In this document: piece by piece, positions 16,414 through 25,993 of the stretch
How positions within the stretch are numbered: the first letter of the stretch is position 1
Layout of the letters: each line of letters opens with the position of its first letter
Assembly (NCBI RefSeq): GCF_017742835.1
Contig: NZ_CP072392.1
Coordinates: 3,619,695 to 3,683,694, forward strand
Origin: Aquabacter sp. L1I39
Lineage (GTDB): Bacteria; Pseudomonadota; Alphaproteobacteria; Rhizobiales; Xanthobacteraceae
Length of the DNA: 64,000 nucleotides
Direction: 5' to 3'
Notes under the pieces: generated by a model
Seen by the model: only the letters and a program-made list of their open reading frames with translations
What the model was told of the DNA's origin: nothing
Database searches by the model: none
Made by a program: the position numbers and the translations under genes

Positions 16414-17667
16414 TCAGGCGGCCTGGCTACCGACCCCCAGCCGCATCAGGCGCCGGCGCAGCGGACCCACGCGATCGAGAAGGTAAAGACCGAGCCCCCG
16501 CAGGCCCTGCACCGGCACGAGGTCGGACAGGAGCGAGCGGTTGAGCAGGTCCACCGCCCGCATGCGCCCCTCAATGTCCAGCCGCCGTTCCCGCTCATAG
16601 CCGGCCAGCAGGTCCGCCTCGCCGGGATCACGCCCGGCCGCGAAGGCCGCGCCCACGGCGCGGACCAGGGCGTCCGCGTCCCGCAGGCCCAGATTGAGCC
16701 CCTGCGCGCCGATGGGCGGCATCACATGGGCCGCCTCTGCCATGAGTGCCACCCGCTCGCCCACCAGGCTGCGCGCCGTTTCCGCCGAGAGCGGGAAGGC
16801 GCCGCGGCCCGGCTGGAGGGTGAAGGCGCCGAGGATGGAATGGGCGCGCCGCTCCAGCTCGCGGGCGAGCGCGGTGTCGTCGAGGCCGAGCAGCGTCACC
16901 GCCTCCCGCTCGCTCACCACGCACACGATGGAGGAGCGAAGCCCCGGCAGGGGCACCAGCGTGAAGGGGCCGGTCTCGGTGTGGAATTCGGTGGAGATGT
17001 CCTCGTGCGGGCGGGCGTGGGCGACGGTAAAGGTCAGCGCCACCTGGGGATAGGCTTGCGACTTCAGCCCGATGCCCAGCGCCTGCCGGACCCGGGACTG
17101 GCGCCCGTCTGCGGCGATGACGAGGCGGGCGGTGAGGGTGCTGCCATCATCGAGAAACACCCGCGCCGCTTCGCCGGCCACGCTCACGTCCGTGAGCGAG
17201 GCGCGGGCGATGTGGAGATTGGGGGTGGCCAGCGCCGCCGTGGTCAATTCGCCCCGCAGCGCCTCGTTCTCGATATTGTAGCCAAACGCCTCCAGCCCGA
17301 TCTCGGCGGCTCGGAAGGTGACTTCCGGCGCACGCATGAGGCGGCGGGTGGCATCCACGATGCGCAGGTCCCGCAATGGCGCGGTGTGGGGCGCCAGGCG
17401 CTCCCACAGGCCGTAGGCGGTGAGGATCTGGACCGAGCCTTCCATCAGGGCCGTGGTGCGCTGGTCGACGCCGCGCTCCGGTCCCGTCACCAGCGCCGTG
17501 GGGACGCCCGCGCGGGCGAGCCCAATGGCGGCCGCAAGACCCGCCGGCCCGCCGCCCACCACGATCACCTCGTGATTCAGGGGCAAAGCGCGCGCCAAAT
17601 CGGGGCTCGACGGATCCGTGTTCAACGGATCGGCGTTCAATTGGTCGGGGTTCAGTTGGTGGGGCAT
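16414..17667 (-). CDS. UbiH/UbiF/COQ6-family FAD-dependent monooxygenase
   Basis: A 417-residue flavoprotein hydroxylase, probably acting on a ubiquinone precursor at the membrane. The FAD motif VIVVGGGPAGLAAAIGLARAG lies after residue 30; the middle motif is IAADGRQSRVRQ. The usual GDAAH motif reads AEAAHVMPPIGAQGLNLGLRDAD, with Ala-Glu for Gly-Asp, as I recall for alphaproteobacterial UbiL-like members. The start at 17667 has GCGGAGGTTGCC upstream. Residues 2-24 are a degenerate pentapeptide repeat (xxQLN) absent from standard enzymes. Which ring position it hydroxylates is not determinable. Confidence 0.85.
   Translation of the reverse strand: MPHQLNPDQLNADPLNTDPSSPDLARALPLNHEVIVVGGGPAGLAAAIGLARAGVPTALVTGPERGVDQRTTALMEGSVQILTAYGLWERLAPHTAPLRDLRIVDATRRLMRAPEVTFRAAEIGLEAFGYNIENEALRGELTTAALATPNLHIARASLTDVSVAGEAARVFLDDGSTLTARLVIAADGRQSRVRQALGIGLKSQAYPQVALTFTVAHARPHEDISTEFHTETGPFTLVPLPGLRSSIVCVVSEREAVTLLGLDDTALARELERRAHSILGAFTLQPGRGAFPLSAETARSLVGERVALMAEAAHVMPPIGAQGLNLGLRDADALVRAVGAAFAAGRDPGEADLLAGYERERRLDIEGRMRAVDLLNRSLLSDLVPVQGLRGLGLYLLDRVGPLRRRLMRLGVGSQAA
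17605..17664 (-). repeat. Four degenerate 15-bp tandem units at a gene start
   Basis: Plus-strand units GTTCAACGGATCGGC (17620), GTTCAATTGGTCGGG (17635) and GTTCAGTTGGTGGGG (17650), preceded by GCTCGACGGATCCGT (17605). They directly follow the start codon of the UbiH-family gene and encode PHQLN-PDQLN-ADPLN-TDPSS, preserving frame. Confidence 0.8.
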
Positions 17668-17939
17668 GGCAACCTCCGCACGCTGCGCGTCCCTGCGCCG
17701 GGACGAAGGCCAGCCCAACCCTGCGCAGGCGGCCGGCTCATGGTGGAACGCGCGATCCCGGCATCCGGATCGCGCCGGGGATCGATATTCAGGTGGCGGC
17801 AGTTTAGCGGCAAGGGCGCCCGGCGTCGCGCGGTGCGTCGTCCCATCCCCCGCCAAGTCCCCTCAAGAGCCTCGGCAGGCGGCATGCTTTGGCGGTAGGG
17901 TGCGCCGGCACGCCGGGACCGCCTGAACGGGAGACGCGA

Positions 17940-18698
17940 ATGTTGGCCTGGATCTCATCCCCCGAAGCCTGGGCGGCGCTGGTCACGCTGGTGGCCATGG
18001 AGATCGTGCTCGGCATCGACAATGTGATCTTCATCTCGCTCCTGGTGCAGCGCCTGCCGGCCCATCAGGCGCTCCGGGCGCGGCAGATCGGGCTCGGCCT
18101 TGCGCTGTTCATGCGCATCGCGCTCCTCTTCACCTTGTCCTGGCTCATCGGGCTGCAGCAGACCCTGTTCACGGTGATGGGCCATGACGTCTCCTGGCGG
18201 GACATCATCCTCATTGCCGGCGGCGCCTTCCTGGTGGCCAAGGCGACCACCGAGATGCATGGCGAGATGGAGGGGGAGGAGCCCGGCGGCGTCGCGCCCG
18301 CCAGTTCCGCCTTCCTCATGATGGTGGCGCAGATCGCGCTGCTCGACCTCGTTTTCTCCATCGATTCCATCCTCACCGCCATCGGCATGGCCGAGCATCT
18401 GGAGATCATGGTGCTGGCGGTCGTGATCGCGGTGGCTGTGATGTTCGTGGCCTCCGGCCCGCTGAGCGCCTTCATCGGATCCCACCCCACCACCAAGATG
18501 CTGGCGCTGGCCTTCCTGGTGCTGATCGGCACCACGCTGGTGGCGGATGGCCTGGGCTTCCACATCCCCAAGGGCTACATCTATGCCGCTATGGCCTTCG
18601 CGGTGCTGGTGGAGGCCATGAACATCATGGCCGCCGGACGCCGGCGCCGACGGCTGGCGGACACGCACGGGACCGGCGCGGCACGGCACAAGCCCTGA
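17940..18698 (+). CDS. TerC family integral membrane protein
   Basis: A 252-residue membrane protein of the TerC/Alx family with about seven helices. The signature EIVLGIDNVIFISLL near residue 20 and its second-half counterpart DLVFSIDSILTAIGMA show the inverted internal duplication with conserved Asp-Asn/Asp-Ser pairs. TerC-family proteins are implicated in tellurite resistance and manganese export or metal loading of exported proteins; specificity here is unknown. The start at 17940 follows CGGGAGACGCGA. I found no manganese riboswitch upstream. Confidence 0.92.
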   Translation: MLAWISSPEAWAALVTLVAMEIVLGIDNVIFISLLVQRLPAHQALRARQIGLGLALFMRIALLFTLSWLIGLQQTLFTVMGHDVSWRDIILIAGGAFLVAKATTEMHGEMEGEEPGGVAPASSAFLMMVAQIALLDLVFSIDSILTAIGMAEHLEIMVLAVVIAVAVMFVASGPLSAFIGSHPTTKMLALAFLVLIGTTLVADGLGFHIPKGYIYAAMAFAVLVEAMNIMAAGRRRRRLADTHGTGAARHKP

Positions 18699-18824
18699 GC
18701 ACGACCCACAAACCGCTTGAGTGCTTGCCGAGGGACGGGGAGCGCCTATCATGCCCGCGCTCCGGCAGCCGGGCAGGGCCGCGGCGCGGCCGGCCAAGCC
18801 GGAAAACGGGTTGGAGGCGACGAC

Positions 18825-19799
18825 ATGGTTGCGGCGATTCGCGTGCACCGGACCGGCGGTCCGGAGGTTCTCACCTTTGAGACCATCACCGTGCCGCCTC
18901 CCGGGCCGGGCGAGGTGCAGATCCGCCACACCGCCATCGGCCTCAATTTCATCGACACCTATTTTCGCACCGGGCTCTACAAGGCCCCCCAGATGCCCTT
19001 CATCCCCGGCAATGAGGGCGCCGGCGAAGTGGTGGCGGTGGGCGAGCATGTGAACGACTTCCATGCGGGCGACCGCGTCGCCTATGCCGGGGCCATGGGC
19101 GCCTATGCCGAGGTGCGCAACATTCCCGCCTCCGTGCTGGTGCACCTGCCCGCCGCCATCGACGACCGCACCGCCGCCGCCATGATGCTCAAGGGCATGA
19201 CGGCCCAGTACCTGGTGCGCCGGACCTATGAGGTGAAAGCGGGAGATACCATTCTCATCCAGGCTGCCGCCGGGGGCGTCGGGCTGATCCTGTCCCAGTG
19301 GGCCCATGCCCTGGGTGCCACCGTCATCGGCACGGTGGGGTCCAAGGACAAGGCGGAACTGGCTCTCGCCAATGGCGTCGACCACGTGGTCCTTTATCGC
19401 GAGGAGGATTTCGTCCATCGCGTGAAGGAGATCACGTCGGGCAAGATGTGCGACGTGGTCTATGACGGCGTCGGGCAGGCCACTTATCCGGCCTCCCTCG
19501 ACTGCCTGAAGCCGCGTGGCCTTTGGGTGTCCTTCGGCAATGCCTCGGGCGCCATCACCAATTTCGACCTGCTGACGCTGTCGCAGAAGGGCTCGCTCTA
19601 CGCCACCCGCCCGACGCTCGGCACCTATGTGGCGACGCGCGAGGAGCTTCTGGCCACCGCCAATGACCTGTTTGAAATGGTCATCAAGGGCGCGGTCAAG
19701 ATCCCCGTGCACCAGACCTATGCGCTGAAGGACGCCGAGCGGGCGCACCGGGACCTGGAAGGGCGCGCCACAACCGGGTCAACCCTGCTTCTGCCTTGA
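18825..19799 (+). CDS. qorA: NADPH:quinone oxidoreductase (zeta-crystallin type)
   Basis: A 324-residue medium-chain dehydrogenase/reductase without the structural zinc loop, the quinone-oxidoreductase branch. The N-domain (MVAAIRVHRTGGPEVL) and segment GLNFIDTYFRTGLYK are typical; the NADPH site is AAAGGVGLILSQWAHALGA. It reduces quinones or reactive enones by NADPH in the cytoplasm. The start at 18825 has GGAGGCGACGAC upstream. It is followed by 127 bases and then rsh, the position where many relatives carry rpoZ. Confidence 0.9.
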   Translation: MVAAIRVHRTGGPEVLTFETITVPPPGPGEVQIRHTAIGLNFIDTYFRTGLYKAPQMPFIPGNEGAGEVVAVGEHVNDFHAGDRVAYAGAMGAYAEVRNIPASVLVHLPAAIDDRTAAAMMLKGMTAQYLVRRTYEVKAGDTILIQAAAGGVGLILSQWAHALGATVIGTVGSKDKAELALANGVDHVVLYREEDFVHRVKEITSGKMCDVVYDGVGQATYPASLDCLKPRGLWVSFGNASGAITNFDLLTLSQKGSLYATRPTLGTYVATREELLATANDLFEMVIKGAVKIPVHQTYALKDAERAHRDLEGRATTGSTLLLP

Positions 19800-19926
19800 C
19801 GCAGCTATGCATTTTCGGATTTGCCGGCGCGGTCCCTTGCGCCGGACGGCCCCGTCCGTGATAACCTTGTATAAATTCCAGGGCGGGTAATGCCCGTCTT
19901 CTCAGTCTTCGGCGGTCCGTTCGGCC

Positions 19927-22140
19927 ATGATGCGCCAGTACGAACTCGTGGAGCGCGTCCGTCGGTATAATCCGAACACCGACGAGGCGCTGCTCGATCG
20001 AGCCTATGTCTATGCCATGCGCGCGCATGGCACGCAGGTGCGCGCCTCCGGCGATCCCTATTTCTCCCACCCGCTGGAAGTGGCGGCCATCCTCACGGAC
20101 CTGGAGCTGGACGATGCCACCATCGTGGCGGCGCTGCTCCACGACACCATTGAGGATACCGGTGCCACCAAGGCCGAGATCGAACGCCTGTTCGGCACCC
20201 AGATCGCCCAGCTGGTGGAGGGCCTGACCAAGATCAAGAAGCTGGATCTGGTCTCCAAGCAGGCCAAGCAGGCGGAAAACCTGCGCAAGCTTCTGCTCGC
20301 CATCGCCGATGACGTGCGCGTGCTGCTGGTCAAGCTCGCCGACCGCCTGCACAACATGCGCACACTGAAATATGTGCCGCAGGAAAAGCGCGACCGGGTG
20401 GCCCAGGAAACCCTGGACATTTACGCCCCGCTCGCCGCCCGCATGGGCATGCAGGACATGCGCGAGGAACTGGAGGAACTCTCCTTCCGCCAGCTTTCCC
20501 CCGAAGCCTACGAATCCATCACCGTGCGCGTTTCCGAGCTGCGCGAGCGCAACGGCCCGCTGGTGGAGGAGATCGAGCGCGAGCTGCATGACGAGTTGGA
20601 GCGGCGCGAGATCAGCGCGCTGGTGAAGGGGCGCGAGAAACGGCCCTTTTCCATCTGGGGCAAGATGGAGCGCAAGGCCATCGGCTTCGAGCAATTGTCC
20701 GATCTCTACGGCTTCCGGGTCATCGTCTCTTCGGTGGAGGATTGTTACCGCGCGCTCGGCATCGTCCACACCAAGTGGCCCATCGTGCCCGGCCGCTTCA
20801 AGGACTACATCTCCACCCCCAAGCCCAACGACTACCGCTCCCTGCATACCACCGTCATCGGCCCCCGGCGCCAGCGCGTGGAGCTGCAGATCCGCACCCG
20901 GGACATGGACGACATCGCCGAATACGGCATCGCGGCCCATGCCCTTTATAAGGACGGGTCGGATGAGCAGCCGGTGATCCTGTCCAATGAGAGCCGGGCC
21001 TATGCCTGGCTGCGCAAGACCATCGAGAACCTCTCCCAGGGCCTAAGCCCGGAAGAGTTCCTGGAGCACACCAAGCTCGAACTGTTCCACGACCAGGTCT
21101 TCTGCTTCACCCCCAAGGGCCGCCTCATCGCCCTGCCGCGCCGGGCGACGCCCATCGACTTTGCCTATGCGGTGCACACCGATGTGGGCAACACCGCCGT
21201 AGGGTGCAAGATCAACGGTACCGTCGCCCCGCTAGTGTCGGAACTGAAGAATGGCGACGAGGTGGAGATCATCACCTCCAAGGCCCAGACCCCGCCAGGC
21301 GCCTGGGAGACCATCGCCGTTACCGGCAAGGCCCGGGCCGCCGTGCGCCGGGCCACTCGCGCGGCCGTGCGCGCCCAATATGCCGGCCTCGGCCGCAAGA
21401 TCGCCGAGCGCAATTTCGCCCGCGCCGGCAAGCTGTTTTCCGAGGAGGCTCTGTCCAAGGCCATGCCGCGCCTCGCCCGCACCTCCATCGAGGACGTGTT
21501 CGCGGCCGTGGGGCGCGGCGAGATCAAGCCCGACGACCTCATTCGCGCCGTCCATCCCGACTGGAATGCCCAGCGCCTGGAGGACCGCTCCGGCGGCAAC
21601 AAGGCGCCCAATGGGGAAGGCTGGTTCGAGCTGAAGCGGGGGCAGAACCTCAAGTTCAAGATCCCCGACGCGCCGGAGGACGATGACGGCGCCATTCCCA
21701 TTCGCGGCATCAATGGCGAACTGCCGGTGCGCTTCGCGAAGGAAGGCGGCGCCGTGCCCGGCGATCGTATCGTGGGCATCCTGACCCCCGGCGAGGGGAT
21801 CACCATCTACCCCATCCAGTCCAAGGCGCTCCAGCAGTTCGAGGACACCCCCGAGCACTGGCTCGACGTGCGCTGGGACGTGGACGAGCTGAGCGAAGGC
21901 CGCTTCCCGGCCCAGATCGTGGTGACCTCCGTGAACGAGCCCGGCTCGCTCGCCCAGATCGCCACCGCCATCGCCGACCGCAATGGCAATATCGAGGGCA
22001 TCCAGATGCGCGCGCGCTCGCCCGACTTCCACGAAATGGTCATCGATCTCGGCGTGTTCGACCTGCGCCACCTCAACGCCATCATGTCCGACCTGCGCAA
22101 GCGGCCGAACGTGTCGAGCGTGGTGCGCATCAACGGCTGA
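19927..22140 (+). CDS. rsh: Bifunctional (p)ppGpp synthetase/hydrolase
   Basis: A 737-residue long RelA/SpoT homologue. Domain order: HD hydrolase (LHDTIEDT around residue 72; intact, so degradation is expected), synthetase ([20 protein letters not shown] near 295-315), TGS (about 390-450), helical region, and a C-terminal ACT domain ([20 protein letters not shown]). The start [16 protein letters not shown] is characteristic of Hyphomicrobiales Rsh. It controls the stringent response. pdxJ follows 19 bases after the stop and is probably co-transcribed. Confidence 0.97.
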   Translation: MMRQYELVERVRRYNPNTDEALLDRAYVYAMRAHGTQVRASGDPYFSHPLEVAAILTDLELDDATIVAALLHDTIEDTGATKAEIERLFGTQIAQLVEGLTKIKKLDLVSKQAKQAENLRKLLLAIADDVRVLLVKLADRLHNMRTLKYVPQEKRDRVAQETLDIYAPLAARMGMQDMREELEELSFRQLSPEAYESITVRVSELRERNGPLVEEIERELHDELERREISALVKGREKRPFSIWGKMERKAIGFEQLSDLYGFRVIVSSVEDCYRALGIVHTKWPIVPGRFKDYISTPKPNDYRSLHTTVIGPRRQRVELQIRTRDMDDIAEYGIAAHALYKDGSDEQPVILSNESRAYAWLRKTIENLSQGLSPEEFLEHTKLELFHDQVFCFTPKGRLIALPRRATPIDFAYAVHTDVGNTAVGCKINGTVAPLVSELKNGDEVEIITSKAQTPPGAWETIAVTGKARAAVRRATRAAVRAQYAGLGRKIAERNFARAGKLFSEEALSKAMPRLARTSIEDVFAAVGRGEIKPDDLIRAVHPDWNAQRLEDRSGGNKAPNGEGWFELKRGQNLKFKIPDAPEDDDGAIPIRGINGELPVRFAKEGGAVPGDRIVGILTPGEGITIYPIQSKALQQFEDTPEHWLDVRWDVDELSEGRFPAQIVVTSVNEPGSLAQIATAIADRNGNIEGIQMRARSPDFHEMVIDLGVFDLRHLNAIMSDLRKRPNVSSVVRING

Positions 22141-22159
22141 GCCGTCAGGAGAAAAGGCG

Positions 22160-22924
22160 ATGGAAAGGCCGGTCCGGCTCGGAGTGAACATTGACCACGT
22201 GGCCACGGTGCGCAATGCCCGGGGCGGCGTCCATCCCGACCCGGTGCGTGCCGCCGCCTTGGCCATGGCCGCCGGCGCCGACGGCATCACCGCCCATCTG
22301 CGGGAGGACCGCCGCCATATCCGCGACGCCGACATGGCGCGCCTGAAGGCGGAGATCCCGCTCCCCCTCAATTTCGAGATGGCCGCCACCGACGAGATGG
22401 TCGCCATCGCCCTCGCGACCCAGCCCCATGCCTGCTGCCTCGTTCCCGAGCGGCGGGAGGAGCGCACCACCGAGGGCGGGCTCGACGCCGCCGGCCAGCA
22501 GGCCGAGCTCGGACCCAAGATCGCCGCCTTGAAGGCGGCCGGCATCCGGGTCTCCCTCTTCATCGCCGCCGACCCCCTCCAGATCGCGGCCGCCTCGGCC
22601 CTCAACGCCGACATCGTCGAGCTGCACACGGGCGCCTGGTGCGACCTCCTGGCCGAGGGCCGGGCCGGGGAGGCGGAGGGCGAGCTTGTCCGGCTCATCG
22701 CCGGAGCGCGGCAGGCGGAGGGGCTCGGCCTGGAGGTCCATGGGGGACACGGCCTCAATTTCGAGACCGCGCGAATCATGGCTGGAATTCCGCAGATCCT
22801 CGAGCTGAATATCGGCCATTTCCTGGTGGGCGAAGCCTTGTTCACCGGCCTCGAAGGCGCTGTTCGGCGCATGCGCGAGGTCATCGCAGAGGGGCGGGGG
22901 GAACGGAAGGAACAGGCCGCATGA
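22160..22924 (+). CDS. pdxJ: Pyridoxine 5'-phosphate synthase
   Basis: A 254-residue PdxJ that condenses 3-amino-2-oxopropyl phosphate with deoxyxylulose 5-phosphate to give pyridoxine phosphate. The N-terminus [16 protein letters not shown], the segment [16 protein letters not shown], the catalytic Glu region [14 protein letters not shown] and [11 protein letters not shown] are all canonical. The start has AGGAGAAAAGGCG upstream. Its stop codon overlaps the acpS start by four bases (ATGA). It belongs to the rsh-pdxJ-acpS-lepB-rnc-era-recO block. Confidence 0.97.
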   Translation: MERPVRLGVNIDHVATVRNARGGVHPDPVRAAALAMAAGADGITAHLREDRRHIRDADMARLKAEIPLPLNFEMAATDEMVAIALATQPHACCLVPERREERTTEGGLDAAGQQAELGPKIAALKAAGIRVSLFIAADPLQIAAASALNADIVELHTGAWCDLLAEGRAGEAEGELVRLIAGARQAEGLGLEVHGGHGLNFETARIMAGIPQILELNIGHFLVGEALFTGLEGAVRRMREVIAEGRGERKEQAA

Positions 22925-23322
22925 TCATCGGCACCGGCTCCGATTTCACCGACGCCCGGCGTATCGCCAAATCCATTGAACGGTTCGGAAACCGTTTCCT
23001 GGACAGGATTTTCACCCCCGAGGAGCGCGCCAAGGCCGACCGTCGCGCCCGCCGGGTGGAGACCTATGCCAAGCGCTTCGCCGCCAAGGAGGCCTGCGCC
23101 AAGGCGCTCGGGACGGGCTTAAGCCATGGGGTCTTCTGGCGGGACATGGGGGTGGTCAACCTGCCCTCCGGCAAGCCCACCTTGCGGCTCACCGGCGGCG
23201 CTGCGGAGCGGCTCAAGTCATTGATTCCAGAGGGATATGAGCCGCAGATCGATCTCTCGATCACCGATGAGGGGCCGCTCTGCGCCGCCCATGTGATCAT
23301 TTCGGCCACCCCCGTCCGGTGA
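22921..23322 (+). CDS. acpS: Holo-[acyl-carrier-protein] synthase
   Basis: A 133-residue phosphopantetheinyl transferase that loads the 4'-phosphopantetheine arm onto acyl carrier protein. Mg2+ ligands are Asp8 in [12 protein letters not shown] and Glu57 in [12 protein letters not shown]; the latter segment with GTG is the family signature. Start overlaps pdxJ by four bases. It runs slightly longer than enterobacterial AcpS through a helical insertion around residues 80-95. A GT-like gene, not lepB, follows. Confidence 0.96.
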   Translation: MIIGTGSDFTDARRIAKSIERFGNRFLDRIFTPEERAKADRRARRVETYAKRFAAKEACAKALGTGLSHGVFWRDMGVVNLPSGKPTLRLTGGAAERLKSLIPEGYEPQIDLSITDEGPLCAAHVIISATPVR

Positions 23323-23488
23323 GGTAACCGGGGCACGCAATTCGCGCGGAAGAGGGTGGAGGAGGGCGGTCCTCACCGCTTATGCTATGTGATCAGGCTT
23401 GAACCCGGCCGGAATGGTGTGCCGGGGGGACAAGGTCCGTTCGGCGCGGGGCGGCGCGCGCGGCGCGGGTGGGCGGGAGCCACAGGCA

Positions 23489-24361
23489 GTGGGTTTGACG
23501 TTTCGCGACATCGTCCTGGGTGGCCCGCTTCAGCGCGGGCTATTTCATCTGCGTTATCAGGTGCTTGACGCGATCCACTATCGCAAGCGCAGCCCGGACC
23601 AGGCAGCTGCCGTGGCCGCCATCCGTGCCTTGGATGCGCCCGTGGTCGCGTTCACCATCGCCTTCAACATTCCCGAGGCCGTGGCGCTGCTCTCCGATGC
23701 CATGGCCACGCTGACGCCATCTATCCCATTGATAGTGTGCGATAATTCTACAGATGCGGAGGCCGCCCGGAAGATTCGCGCCTTCTGCGAGGCGGCAGGT
23801 CGCACCTATTGCCGCCTGCCCAAGGCGCCGCTGGTGAAGTTCCATTCTTCCAGGTCCCACGCCACCGCCCTCAACTGGGTGCTGCGCAACCTGATCCTGC
23901 CTGCCGGTGTGCGCAGGTTCGCCACCCTCGACCACGACCTAGTGCCACTCCAGGCCTATGATTTTGCAGTGAAAATCAAGGATCAGCCCTGCTATGGCTA
24001 TGTTCGTCGGCAGGACGCTTCAAGGGCCTGGTATCTCTGGCCGGGCTTTGCTGTCTTCGATCTCGACCGCATCAAGCCCTCCAAGATCAATTTCGGAACC
24101 GACCGTATGCTGGGCCTTGATACCGGCGGACGCATGTGGGGCACCCTCTACCGCCACATGAACGAGGCCAGTTTCGTGCCGGCGCAGGTGGGCGAAGGCG
24201 TTGTGGTCATTGGTGAAGAGGAGCATCTCCACCTGGTCTTCGATATCTGGCTGCATGTGGGGCAGGTGAGTTACCGCGAGGGAAACCTTGCGCTGCTGGC
24301 GGAACTGCGTCGCCGATTGGCGCGTGATCCCACAAGTCTGTCCCAGATAGAAGTGAGATAG
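23489..24361 (+). CDS. Glycosyltransferase-like (GT-A/GT2-like) protein
   Basis: About 290 residues. The core starts VVAFTIAFNIPEAVALLSDA and continues to LIVCDNSTD, the usual first strand-helix-strand of a GT-A fold, and later FATLDHDLVPL holds an acidic DHD that could be the metal-binding DxD motif. A GRMWGT segment and an EEEHLHL segment follow. I chose GTG 23489, with GGGAGCCACAGGCA upstream; the frame is open to TTG 23399. Codon choice is less GC-biased than in neighbours. It interrupts the usual acpS-lepB adjacency. Donor and acceptor unknown. Confidence 0.6.
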   Translation: MGLTFRDIVLGGPLQRGLFHLRYQVLDAIHYRKRSPDQAAAVAAIRALDAPVVAFTIAFNIPEAVALLSDAMATLTPSIPLIVCDNSTDAEAARKIRAFCEAAGRTYCRLPKAPLVKFHSSRSHATALNWVLRNLILPAGVRRFATLDHDLVPLQAYDFAVKIKDQPCYGYVRRQDASRAWYLWPGFAVFDLDRIKPSKINFGTDRMLGLDTGGRMWGTLYRHMNEASFVPAQVGEGVVVIGEEEHLHLVFDIWLHVGQVSYREGNLALLAELRRRLARDPTSLSQIEVR

Positions 24362-24533
24362 GGTTTTTATTGGCCAATCTCCGGCCTTGATCCGGGTTGA
24401 TTGCCCGCTCCGGCCGAAGCGTCTATAGAAGTGCGACCGCATGGCCGGCGTGGGTTTTCCGGCCAAAGGTGCGGCTGTGCAGGGAGCGCGCGTCTCGCGC
24501 CGTCTCCAGAGCCTTGGGACTACCGGACGGTCT

Positions 24534-25286
24534 ATGACATCTACCAGCGATTCCAAGAAGGAAGGCGGCTTCCTCGAAACCGTCCGTGTGATCTTCCATG
24601 CGCTTCTGATCGCCTTGGTGATCCGGACCTTGCTGTTTCAACCCTTCAATATTCCCTCCGGGTCCATGAAGGACACGCTGCTGATCGGTGACTACCTGTT
24701 CGTCTCCAAGTTCAGCTACGGCTATTCACGCTTCTCCATTCCCTTCTCGCCCAATCTGTTCTCGGGCCGCATCATGGGGGCCGATCCCCAGCGGGGCGAC
24801 GTGGTGGTCTTCAAGCTGCCCAAGGACAACGAGACCGACTATATCAAGCGCGTGGTTGGCCTGCCCGGCGATCGGATCCAGATGATCAACGGCCTGCTCC
24901 ACATCAACGGGACCCCGGTGAAGCGCGAGCGACTGCCGGACGTGATGGAGGATGACGGGAGCGGCCGTCCCGTGCCGGTGAAGCGCTGGAAGGAGACACT
25001 GCCGAACGGCGTATCCTATGAGACGCTCGACCTAGTGGATAATGGCTTCTACGACAATACGCAGGTCTATCAGGTGCCCCCCGGCCATTTCTTCATGATG
25101 GGCGACAACCGGGACAATTCGGCGGATAGCCGCGTATTGAGCCAAGTGGGCTACGTTCCTTACGAGAATCTCATTGGCAAGGCGCAGATCATCTTCTTCT
25201 CGGTGGGCGATCATGCGCCGGCGTGGCAGTTCTGGAGATGGCCGTGGACCGTGCGCTGGTCGCGCCTGTTCACGATTGTGCGATGA
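24534..25286 (+). CDS. lepB: Signal peptidase I
   Basis: A 250-residue membrane-anchored serine protease that removes signal peptides from exported proteins. One N-terminal transmembrane helix (residues 15-35) precedes the catalytic domain. Nucleophile Ser44 lies in NIPSGSMKDTL, the general base Lys105 in DYIKRVVGLPGD, and the box MMGDNRDNSADSR is intact. The ATG at 24534 fits the family length; the frame extends upstream without a better start. Its stop overlaps the rnc start (ATGA). Confidence 0.97.
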   Translation: MTSTSDSKKEGGFLETVRVIFHALLIALVIRTLLFQPFNIPSGSMKDTLLIGDYLFVSKFSYGYSRFSIPFSPNLFSGRIMGADPQRGDVVVFKLPKDNETDYIKRVVGLPGDRIQMINGLLHINGTPVKRERLPDVMEDDGSGRPVPVKRWKETLPNGVSYETLDLVDNGFYDNTQVYQVPPGHFFMMGDNRDNSADSRVLSQVGYVPYENLIGKAQIIFFSVGDHAPAWQFWRWPWTVRWSRLFTIVR

Positions 25287-25993
25287 CCGGCAGTGGCGGC
25301 GACATCGCCGCATTCGAGACCCGTATCGGCCATCCCTTCGCCGACCGCGCTCTGATCGAGCTGGCACTGACTCATATCAGCGCCGTGAAAGGCAGCGCGC
25401 CCCGCGTGCGCTCGTATCAGCGGCTGGAATTCCTGGGCGATCATGTGCTGGGAAGCATTGTCTCCCACATGCTCTATGACGCCTTTCCCGGTGCCGAGGA
25501 AGGCGAACTTTCCCGCCGCCTCGCCGACCTGGTGCGCGAAGAGGCCTGCGCCGAGGTGGCAGATGCCATGGGTGTCGGCAGCCTGATCCGAGTCGGCACG
25601 GGCGAGGCCCAGTCGGGGGCTCGCAAGCGGCGGACCATCCTGGCGGATGTTGCCGAGGCGGTGGTGGCAGCGGTCTATTTGGATGGCGGCTATCCGGCTG
25701 CCCATGCACTGGTGGAGCGCTTCTGGCGCTCCCGGTTGGAGGCGCCCAAGCGGCCCCTGCGCGATCCCAAGACCGTGCTCCAGGAATGGGCGCAGGGCCG
25801 GGGTTTGCCCCCGCCGGTTTATCGGGAAGTGGGAAGGTCCGGTCCGGATCATGCGCCGCTCTTCTCCATCAGCGTGGAATTGCCGGGGCTTGACCCGGCA
25901 GAGGCTCAGGGACAGTCGAAGCAGGCGGCGCAGAAGGCGGCAGCCTCCGCTTTCCTTGCAAGGGAAGGCGTCAGTGCCGGGGACAAGACATGA
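25283..25993 (+). CDS. rnc: Ribonuclease III
   Basis: A 236-residue double-strand-specific endoribonuclease for rRNA and mRNA processing. The RNase III domain carries YQRLEFLGDHVLG (catalytic acids Glu49 and Asp53) and DVAEAVVAAVYLDGG with the second metal-binding acids; a C-terminal double-stranded-RNA-binding domain ends QSKQAAQKAAASAFL. ATGA overlaps at both ends (lepB upstream, era downstream) show translational coupling. Confidence 0.97.
   Translation: MTGSGGDIAAFETRIGHPFADRALIELALTHISAVKGSAPRVRSYQRLEFLGDHVLGSIVSHMLYDAFPGAEEGELSRRLADLVREEACAEVADAMGVGSLIRVGTGEAQSGARKRRTILADVAEAVVAAVYLDGGYPAAHALVERFWRSRLEAPKRPLRDPKTVLQEWAQGRGLPPPVYREVGRSGPDHAPLFSISVELPGLDPAEAQGQSKQAAQKAAASAFLAREGVSAGDKT

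Noticed and set aside
17668..17939. Possible manganese (yybP-ykoY) riboswitch upstream of terC
   Set aside because: TerC genes often follow this riboswitch, but the conserved GGGGAGUAG-type segment and the matching second half are not present in the 270 bases upstream.
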